Shown here in pieces: positions 16,543 to 22,701 of a DNA stretch of 36,810 bases. Every line of letters starts with the position of its first letter. Positions within the stretch are counted from its first letter, which is position 1. The stretch covers positions 1 through 36,810 of the forward strand of contig DKJA01000192.1 in NCBI GenBank assembly GCA_002454505.1. Direction: 5' to 3'. The stretch comes from Oxalobacteraceae bacterium UBA6704. GTDB lineage: Bacteria; Pseudomonadota; Gammaproteobacteria; Burkholderiales; Burkholderiaceae_D. The notes beneath the pieces were generated by a model, which was given only the letters and a program-made list of their open reading frames with translations, searched no databases and was not told the DNA's origin. The translations under genes were made by a program, and so were the position numbers.

Positions 16543-18180
16543 TCAGGCGATCTTGCGCGCCGTGTTGATCACGTTGATGCCATTGAAGCGGGTGGTGCTC
16601 GAGCCGTGCGACACGGCGCTGATCTGGCTCGGCTGGCCCTTGCCGTCGAAGAAGGAGCCGCCCATGCGCCAGTCGCGCTCGTCGCACATGGCCGTGCACG
16701 CGTTCCAGAATTCCTGCGTATTGGCCTGATACGCCACGTCGCCCAGCGGCTGCGTGATCTTGCCGTCGCGGATCTCGTAGAACAGCTGGCCGCCGAACTG
16801 GAAGTTGTAGCGCTGCTGGTCGATCGAGAACGAGCCGCGGCCCAGGATGTAGATGCCTTTCTTGACGTCCTTGATCAACTCGTCCGGCGTCAGCTTCTTC
16901 GTGCCCGCCTTGAGCGACACATTCGGCATGCGCTGGAACTGCACGCTGCTCCAGCTGTCCGCGAACGAGCAGCCATGCGACTCCTTTTCGCCGATCACGT
17001 GGGCCTGGTCGCGCGTGGCCTGGTAGTTGACGAGGATGCCGTCCTTGATGATGTCCCACCGTTTCGCCGGCACGCCTTCGTCGTCGTAGCCGGCGGCGCC
17101 CAGCGAACCCTGGCGCGTGCGTTCCGCTTCGAAGTTGACGATCTTCGAGCCGTACTGGAATTTCTTCGACTGCCATTTGTCCAGCGTGGCGAAGCTGGTG
17201 CCGGCGTAGTTCGCCTCGTAGCCCAGCACGCGGTCCAGCTCCGTGGCGTGGCCGACGGATTCGTGGATGGTCAGGAACAGGTGCTCGGGCGACAGCACGA
17301 GGTCGTACTTGCCCGGCTCGACGGATTTGGCTGTCAGCTTTTCCTTCGCCTGCCTGCCGGCCGCGCGGGCATCCTCGATGATGTCGTAGGCGCCGTTGTA
17401 CAGCGTGGTGACGCCGCCCGCCGCGCGCAGTTTGTTGGCGGGGGTGGCATCGAAGAACTCGTAACCCATGCCGACCGGCGACGACAGGCCGTCGCGCGTG
17501 CGGAACTTGCCGCTGGCCTTGTCGACGGCCGTGGCGGTGAACGGCGACCACAGGCGATGCACGTCCTGGTCGATGTACGAACCGTCCGTCGATGCAAAGT
17601 ATTTCTGCTGGTTGACCTGGAACAGCATCGACTGCATGAATGCCGCGCCTGAATCCATGCCGGCTTTATTCGCAGCGATCAGCATTTCTGCCTTGTCCTT
17701 GACGGGCACGGTGCGCCAGTCCTTCTTGAACGGCGTGGCCCATGCCACCTCGCCCACGCCTTTCACGGGCGCCAGCTGCACCGGCTCCGACTGCAGCCGC
17801 GCGTTGGCCTTGGCGATGGCCACCGCCTGGCGCGCCGCATCGGCCACCGAGTCCGGCGTCATCACATTGGTCGCGACAAAACCGTAGGCGCCGCCGGCGA
17901 TCACGCGCACGCCGACGCCAGACGATTCCGTGTTGACGATGTTTTCCACGTTCAGGTCGCGCGTGGTGATGAACTGGTTCAGGTAGCGGCCGATGCGTAC
18001 GTCGCAATACGTGGCGCCCGCCTTGGTGGCCGCATTCATCGCCGCATCGGCGAGGGCTTTCTTGAACTGCACGGCCATCGGATTCAGCAGCTCTTCCGCC
18101 GCGATGGCGTTGCCGAAGACCGGCAGCATGATGGCGCCGCCGGTGGCCGCGCTGACTTTGAGGAAGGTACGTCGTTCCAA
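16543..18180 (-). CDS. TldD-like zinc metalloprotease with Tat signal, copy 1
   Basis: 545 residues. The N terminus ERRTFLKVSAATGG is a twin-arginine signal (RRxFLK) with a hydrophobic stretch and a likely cut near AIAA-EE (about residue 28), so export of a folded protein is predicted. The TldD core has HESVGH (306-311, HExxxH zinc ligands and catalytic Glu) and a conserved Cys499 in AMCDERDWRMGG that aligns with the third ligand of TldD. The C terminus matches the GQP motif (FFDGKGQPSQ). Family members cut peptides in microcin B17 maturation and antitoxin turnover. The start is TTG, with AAGGAG eight bases upstream; an ATG five bases earlier is out of frame. It pairs with the TldE-like gene 13 bases downstream. 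E. coli TldD is about 480 residues and cytoplasmic, so the signal sets this one apart. Confidence 0.93.
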   Translation of the reverse strand: MERRTFLKVSAATGGAIMLPVFGNAIAAEELLNPMAVQFKKALADAAMNAATKAGATYCDVRIGRYLNQFITTRDLNVENIVNTESSGVGVRVIAGGAYGFVATNVMTPDSVADAARQAVAIAKANARLQSEPVQLAPVKGVGEVAWATPFKKDWRTVPVKDKAEMLIAANKAGMDSGAAFMQSMLFQVNQQKYFASTDGSYIDQDVHRLWSPFTATAVDKASGKFRTRDGLSSPVGMGYEFFDATPANKLRAAGGVTTLYNGAYDIIEDARAAGRQAKEKLTAKSVEPGKYDLVLSPEHLFLTIHESVGHATELDRVLGYEANYAGTSFATLDKWQSKKFQYGSKIVNFEAERTRQGSLGAAGYDDEGVPAKRWDIIKDGILVNYQATRDQAHVIGEKESHGCSFADSWSSVQFQRMPNVSLKAGTKKLTPDELIKDVKKGIYILGRGSFSIDQQRYNFQFGGQLFYEIRDGKITQPLGDVAYQANTQEFWNACTAMCDERDWRMGGSFFDGKGQPSQISAVSHGSSTTRFNGINVINTARKIA

Positions 18181-18200
18181 AACATCTGCTCCTTGTTACC

Positions 18201-18224
18201 GGGGCCGCGTGCCGCCGCGGCCCC
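18201..18224 (-). repeat. Hairpin between the two TldD/TldE pairs
   Basis: Perfect 9-base stem GGGGCCGCG / CGCGGCCCC with a 6-base loop, in the 51-base gap between the second TldE-like gene and the first TldD-like gene. It is the only real gap within the tight part of the operon. No T run follows; the next feature is the AAGGAG of the downstream gene. It probably affects mRNA stability or processing, not termination. Confidence 0.7.
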
Positions 18225-18231
18225 GTAGTGA

Positions 18232-19569
18232 TTACACTGCGTCGGACAGGCTCGTGAAATTGAAATCGCGCACCCGCATCGCCGGCACCAGCAGCTGGAA
18301 CGGGCTTTCGTCGCCGGCCAGCACTTCGGCCTTGCCCAGTTCGTCGATATTGTTCAGCATCGTGACGGGGCTTTCGTTGAAGCGGAAGTTCTTGATCGGG
18401 TGCTTGATCTTGCCGTTCTCGATGTAGAACGTGCCGTCGCGCGTCAGGCCCGTCAGCAGCACCGATTGCGGATCGACCATGCGGATGTACCAGGTGCGCG
18501 TGACCAGCACACCCTTCTTGGTGCTGGCGATCAGCTCCTCGGTGGACTTGCTGCCGCCGGCCATGATGATATTGCCCGGCATGGCCGTGGCCCGCTTGCC
18601 CTGCTTCTTCGCCCAGTAGCGCGAGTAGATCATGTTGGCGACCTTGCCGTCCTTGATCAGGTCCATCTTCTCGCGCGGCAGCAGCGATTCGGCATCCCAC
18701 GGCATCACCGGCACTTCGCTGTGCCACGGGTCGGTCCAGATGTTCACCTGCTGGTCGAACAGCTTGTCGCCCATGCGGTTGGCGCCGCCCTTCTTGGCCA
18801 GGAAGCTGCGGCCTTCGTCGGCGCTGCGCGCATCGAAGCCGAAGAACATGTAGGCCATCAGGTCGGCCGATGCGGCCGGCTCCAGGATCACCGTGTAGCG
18901 GCCCGGCTCGATGGCTTTCGCGTCGGCGGAGCGCAGCGCCTTCTCGATCGCGATATCGGCGGCGGCGCGCGCATCGAAGCGGGCCACGTCGTTCGCATCG
19001 CGGCGCACCCAGCCCGAACCACGGCCGTCTTCGGTGCGCACGGTGCACGTGAAGTCCACGCCGGTGCGCTGCTGGTGGCCGAACACGCCCTTCGAGTTGG
19101 AGATCGTCTCGAACGAGCTCTGGTCGGTGAAGAAGCCGGCCGCCACCAGCCTGTTCTTCTTGCAGGCCTCGATGCTGTACGCGGCGACCTGGGCGCGGAA
19201 CTCGGGGTCGATGGCATCCGTCTTCGCGCTGAACGTCTGCGTGGCCTTGAACGCGGTCTTTTCCGGCGTCGGCATGAATTCCGGATTTTCCGGCGCGAGG
19301 CGCGCCAGGTCCTCGGCGCGGCGGACGACTTTTTCCAGCGACTTGTCGTCGAATTCATTGATGCTGGCCGTGCCCTGCTTGTTCCCGTAGGCGACAGAGA
19401 CGCTCAGCTGCGTGTCCTCGACGAGGCCGGCGGTGGACACGGCATTGCGCGCGTAGCGGATATTGCCGGTGCGGCTGCCGGCGATCGTCACCGTGCATTC
19501 GTCGGCTTTCGACAGCGACAAGACCTTGTCGGTGATGCGCTTCGCTTCGTCCTGGTTCAACATTTTCAT
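18232..19569 (-). CDS. TldE/PmbA-like protease partner subunit, copy 2
   Basis: 445 residues, collinear along its whole length with the copy at 15195-16529. Shared stretches are DECTVTIAGSRTGNIRYARN (core GNIRYARN), NEFDDKSLEKVVRRAEDLARLAPENPEF, PGNIIMAGGSKSTEELIASTKKGVLVTR and an identical last 14 residues (RVRDFNFTSLSDAV). No HExxxH and no signal peptide. The ATG follows a GAGG site with seven-base spacing and lies 13 bases after the paired TldD-like gene, the same spacing as in the other pair. Many differences lie in the middle (about 110-180 and 290-330), where the substrate cavity would be. The role is as for TldE: forms the heterodimer chamber with TldD. Whether the two copies pair specifically is unknown. 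Confidence 0.93.
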   Translation of the reverse strand: MKMLNQDEAKRITDKVLSLSKADECTVTIAGSRTGNIRYARNAVSTAGLVEDTQLSVSVAYGNKQGTASINEFDDKSLEKVVRRAEDLARLAPENPEFMPTPEKTAFKATQTFSAKTDAIDPEFRAQVAAYSIEACKKNRLVAAGFFTDQSSFETISNSKGVFGHQQRTGVDFTCTVRTEDGRGSGWVRRDANDVARFDARAAADIAIEKALRSADAKAIEPGRYTVILEPAASADLMAYMFFGFDARSADEGRSFLAKKGGANRMGDKLFDQQVNIWTDPWHSEVPVMPWDAESLLPREKMDLIKDGKVANMIYSRYWAKKQGKRATAMPGNIIMAGGSKSTEELIASTKKGVLVTRTWYIRMVDPQSVLLTGLTRDGTFYIENGKIKHPIKNFRFNESPVTMLNNIDELGKAEVLAGDESPFQLLVPAMRVRDFNFTSLSDAV

Positions 19570-19582
19570 GGTCTGTCCTCGG

Positions 19583-21220
19583 TTAGGCGATCTTGCGGGC
19601 CGTGTTGATCACATTGATGCCGTTGAAGCGCGTCGTCGACGCGCCGTGCGACACGATGCTGACCTGGCTCGGCTGGCCTTTGCCGTCGAAGAAGGAGCCG
19701 CCCATGCGCCAGTCGCGCTGGTCGCAGGTGGCCTTGCAGGCGTTCCAGAACTCCTGCGTGTTGGCCTGGTAGGCCACGTCTTCCAGCGGCTGCGTGATCT
19801 TGCCGTTCTTGATCTCGAAGAACAGCTGGCCGCCGAACTGGAAGTTGTAGCGCTGCTGGTCGATCGAGAACGAACCGTCGCCGACGATGTAGATGCCGTT
19901 CTTGACGTCCTTGATCATTTCGTCGGGCGTCAGCTGCTTCTTGCCCGCTTCCAGCGACACGTTCGGCATGCGCTGGAACTGCACGCTGCTCCAGTTGTCC
20001 GCATACGAGCAGCCGTGCGAGGCCTTCTCGCCGATGATGTGGGCCTGGTCGCGCGTGGCCTGGTAGTTGACGAGGATGCCGTCCTTGATGATGTCCCAGC
20101 GCTTGCACTGCACGCCTTCGTCGTCGTAGCCGACGGCGCCCAGCGAACCTGGCGTGGTCTTGTCGGCCACGATGTTGACGAGGTCCGAGCCGTACTTGAA
20201 TTTCTTCGACTGCCACTTGTCCAGCGTGGCGAAGCTGGTGCCCGCGTAGTTCGCCTCGTAGCCCAGCACGCGATCCAGCTCGGTGGCGTGGCCGATCGAT
20301 TCGTGGATCGTCAGCCACAGGTGTTCCGGTGACAGCACCAGGTCGTATTTGCCCGGCTGGACGGATTTCGCCGTCAGCTTCTGCTTGGCCTGCTTGCCGG
20401 CGGCGCGCGCGTCTTCGACCAGGTCGTAGGAGTTGCGGTACAGCGTGGTGACGCCGCCGGCGGCCTGGAACTTGTCCTCCTTGCGGGCGTCGAGGTATTC
20501 GTAACCCATGCCGACCGGCGTGGACAGGCCGCCGCGCGAACGGAACTTGCCGCTGGCCTTGTCGACGGCGGTGGCCGTGAACGGCACCCACAGGCGGTGC
20601 ACGTCCTGGTCGATGTAGGAGCCGTCGGTCGATGCGAAGTATTTTTGCTGGTTCACCTGGAACAGCATCGACTGCATGAACGAGGCGCCGCCTTCCATGC
20701 CGGCCCGGTTGCCGGCCAGGAGCAGCTCGGCCTTTTCCTTGATCGGCACGGCGCGCCAGTCCTTCTTGAACGGCGTGGCCCACGATACTTCGCCGACGCC
20801 CGGCGTTGGTGCAAGCTGCACCGGTTCGGTCTGCAGCTTGGCATTCGCCTTGGCGATGGCAACAGCCTGGCGTGCGGCGCCGGCCACGCCGTCCGGCGTC
20901 ATGTCGTTGGTGGCGGCGAAGCCATACGCGCCGCCGGCAATCACGCGCACGCCGACGCCGGCCGACTCCGTGTTGGTGACGTTCTCGATGTTCAGGTCGC
21001 GGGTGACGATGAACTGGTTCAGGTAGCGGCCCACGCGCACGTCGCAATAGCTGGCGCCGGCCTGTGTGGCCGCCGACATCGCCGTATCGGCCAGCATCTT
21101 CTTGAATTTGTTATCCGCGGGTTTCAGCAGCTCGTCGGCCGCGATGGCCCGGCCGAACGGCGGCAGCAGCATCGTGCCGAGCGCCAGTTGGCCGAGATTG
21201 AGAAATGCACGTCGTTCCAT
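19583..21220 (-). CDS. TldD-like zinc metalloprotease with Tat-like signal, copy 2 (first gene of the operon)
   Basis: 545 residues, exactly the length of copy 1 and aligning without visible gaps. The N terminus ERRAFLNLGQLALGTMLLP is a twin-arginine-like signal with cleavage near AIAA-DE. HESIGH sits at 306-311 and the conserved Cys at 499 (ATCDQRDWRMGG), so the active site is intact. I chose the ATG with GGAG five bases before it; the frame is open for 110 codons upstream but lacks a ribosome site there and shows no recognisable domain. This is the promoter-proximal gene of the ten-gene unit, divergent from the secreted methyltransferase-like gene. The 281-base gap upstream must hold the operon promoter, but no convincing -35/-10 pair was found. 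Confidence 0.93.
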   Translation of the reverse strand: MERRAFLNLGQLALGTMLLPPFGRAIAADELLKPADNKFKKMLADTAMSAATQAGASYCDVRVGRYLNQFIVTRDLNIENVTNTESAGVGVRVIAGGAYGFAATNDMTPDGVAGAARQAVAIAKANAKLQTEPVQLAPTPGVGEVSWATPFKKDWRAVPIKEKAELLLAGNRAGMEGGASFMQSMLFQVNQQKYFASTDGSYIDQDVHRLWVPFTATAVDKASGKFRSRGGLSTPVGMGYEYLDARKEDKFQAAGGVTTLYRNSYDLVEDARAAGKQAKQKLTAKSVQPGKYDLVLSPEHLWLTIHESIGHATELDRVLGYEANYAGTSFATLDKWQSKKFKYGSDLVNIVADKTTPGSLGAVGYDDEGVQCKRWDIIKDGILVNYQATRDQAHIIGEKASHGCSYADNWSSVQFQRMPNVSLEAGKKQLTPDEMIKDVKNGIYIVGDGSFSIDQQRYNFQFGGQLFFEIKNGKITQPLEDVAYQANTQEFWNACKATCDQRDWRMGGSFFDGKGQPSQVSIVSHGASTTRFNGINVINTARKIA

Positions 21221-21388
21221 GGAGTCTCCAATGTGAATTGAACCGCTACATTTGCTGCGCCTGCTATTGGTCTGCTGCCGCTTTTCCCGTAAAACGTTTG
21301 CAACCATACCAGCAAACCGCGGCGCATTGAACGCAAATTTCATGCCATAAAGAAATCGCTTGCATGCATCGTCCGGGGGAGGGGCGGG

Positions 21389-21423
21389 TGTCCGCCCGGT
21401 GTCCGCGGTCGTCCGTGCGGACA
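21389..21423. promoter_or_regulatory. Cluster of TGTCCGC repeats, candidate operator
   Basis: TGTCCGC occurs directly at 21389-21395 and 21400-21406 and in inverted form (GCGGACA) at 21417-21423. GTCCG-TG-CGGAC (21411-21422) is a perfect palindrome. The site lies in the divergent region between the Tld operon (start 21220) and the methyltransferase-like gene (start 21502). The binding protein is unknown. Confidence 0.35.
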
Positions 21424-21501
21424 CTTGACCGCGTTGCCGGTATTGCACGATCATCGACCGGCGGTGGCAATCCGCGCCACCGACATCACAAGGAGATCCG
21501 C

Positions 21502-22308
21502 ATGAAACGTATCCTCGCCGCCGCGCTGGTCGCAGCAACCTGCAGCGCACCCGCGCTGGCCGACGACGCCCTGAAGTCCGCCATCGGTGCCAGCCACCGC
21601 GCGCCCGACAACGTCAAGCGCGACACCTTCCGCCATCCCTACGAGACGCTGACCTTCTTCGGCATCAAGCCCACCATGACGGTCGTGGAACTGGCGCCGG
21701 GCGGCGGCTGGTACACGGAAATCCTCGCGCCCTACCTGCGCGACCAGGGCAAGCTGATCGCCGCCGGCAATACGCCGGACTCGAAATCGGAAAACGTGGC
21801 GCGCGGCGGCGTGCGCTTCAAGCAGAAGCTCGATGCCAACGCCGGCGTGTACGGCAAGGTGCAGCTGGGTGCGTTCGAACCGGGCAACGGCGTGTACACG
21901 TATGCGCCGAAGGGCAGCGCGGACATGGTGCTCACCTTCCGCAACATCCACAACTGGATGGGCGAGGACGATGCGCGCGTGAAGGCCGTGTTCAAGAGCG
22001 TGTACGACACGCTCAAACCAGGCGGCGTGTTCGGCGTCGTCGAGCACCGGCTGCCGGCGTCGAAGACGCAGGACGCGACGGCATCGTCCGGCTATATGCA
22101 CGAGGCGTATGTGATCAAGCTGGCGGAGGGTGCGGGCTTCAAGCTGGCCGCGAAGTCGGAGGTCAACGCCAATCCGAAGGACAAGGCCGACCACCAGGGC
22201 GGCGTGTGGGCGCTGCCGCCGACCTATGCGAACAAGGATGTGGACCGCGCCAAGTACGCGGCGATCGGCGAAAGCGACCGCATGACGCTGAAGTTCGTGA
22301 AACCCTGA
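21502..22308 (+). CDS. Secreted methyltransferase-fold protein
   Basis: 268 residues. The signal peptide is about 1-20 (cut ALA-DD). A class I methyltransferase-like domain follows, with VVELAPGGGWYTE (61-73) as the AdoMet motif I, then GKLIAAG, and FRNIHNWM followed by LKPGGVFGVVEHR as later motifs. It resembles the group of predicted exported methyltransferases in proteobacteria (COG4798-like). AdoMet is not normally present in the periplasm, so the true ligand and activity are open. The ATG is set by AGGAG with a six-base spacer. The gene is divergent from the Tld operon and followed by a strong stem at 22323-22352. Confidence 0.88.
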   Translation: MKRILAAALVAATCSAPALADDALKSAIGASHRAPDNVKRDTFRHPYETLTFFGIKPTMTVVELAPGGGWYTEILAPYLRDQGKLIAAGNTPDSKSENVARGGVRFKQKLDANAGVYGKVQLGAFEPGNGVYTYAPKGSADMVLTFRNIHNWMGEDDARVKAVFKSVYDTLKPGGVFGVVEHRLPASKTQDATASSGYMHEAYVIKLAEGAGFKLAAKSEVNANPKDKADHQGGVWALPPTYANKDVDRAKYAAIGESDRMTLKFVKP

Positions 22309-22322
22309 CGGTCTCATGAAAA

Positions 22323-22352
22323 CAGCCGCCGGGCGCGGGGCGCCGGCGGCTG
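22323..22352 (-). terminator. Hairpin terminator of the small ORF, possibly bidirectional
   Basis: Perfect 10-base stem CAGCCGCCGG / CCGGCGGCTG around a 10-base GC-rich loop. Read on the minus strand it follows the stop of the 32-residue ORF and is followed by TTTTC. On the plus strand it begins 14 bases after the methyltransferase-like stop but has no T run. Confidence 0.65.
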
Positions 22353-22359
22353 CTCGGAA

Positions 22360-22458
22360 TTATTTGCGCTGGAGGCGGCTCATGAAAGTGCAGAAGACCA
22401 CGAAACCCACCACCATCGAGCCGCACACGGCGACTACCGAAAAGAACAGCTCATTCAT
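22360..22458 (-). CDS. 32-residue single-span membrane peptide
   Basis: A short ORF, MNELFFSVVAVCGSMVVGFVVFCTFMSRLQRK. It has one hydrophobic span (about 4-25) followed by a basic tail (SRLQRK), the expected topology for an N-out/C-in small membrane protein. It ends in TAA eight bases before a perfect hairpin with a T run, which supports a real transcript end. The ribosome site is weak (GTGGG before ATG). No family was recognised; similar small peptides serve as accessory subunits of membrane enzymes. The AT-richer 140 bases upstream (22459-22599) could hold its promoter, but no clear boxes were found. Confidence 0.6.
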   Translation of the reverse strand: MNELFFSVVAVCGSMVVGFVVFCTFMSRLQRK

Positions 22459-22599
22459 GCCCACGCAACTTTCACTTTATGACAAGTAAGTGATTATGCT
22501 GCATTTGCACATGAAAAAGTCTCACAGAAACTCACTGTTACATCCGCTTACGTGAATTTCGTGGTGTGCGCTACAGACAAAGTAACAATTTCGGGGTAA

Positions 22600-22697
22600 G
22601 GGGACTGTCCCCGCAGGGGCCTGTCCCCGGGGTTGAATTTTGGTCTACTTGAGAAGAAGAACAACCCCGGGGACAGTCCCTTGCAGGGACAGTCCCC
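22600..22697. repeat. Palindromic repeat, family A, copy 1
   Basis: Arms of 36 bases at 22600-22635 and 22662-22697 are inverted copies with few mismatches, around a 26-base loop. Each arm holds smaller palindromes of the GGGGACTGTCCCC type and ends in CCCCGGGGTTG at the loop side. It lies four bases beyond the serine hydrolase stop. The same family occurs at 36663-36772. It may be a REP/BIME or MITE-like element that also ends transcription. Confidence 0.85.
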
Positions 22698-22701
22698 ATT
22701 C

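Larger units (their letters stand above)
15195..21220 (-). repeat. Tandem duplication of a TldD-TldE gene pair
   Basis: Two collinear units, 15195-18180 and 18232-21220, each hold a TldD-like gene and a TldE-like gene in the same order with the same 13-base gap. The proteins are similar end to end (545/545 and 445/444 residues), and some DNA stretches are almost identical (for example 15340-15480 against 18380-18520). This indicates an old tandem duplication, possibly with later local gene conversion. Confidence 0.85.

Noticed and set aside
19583..21550. Longer version of the second TldD copy starting at 21550
   Set aside because: The extra 110 residues lack a ribosome site, run across the divergent promoter region and the methyltransferase-like start, and would bury the twin-arginine signal inside the protein.
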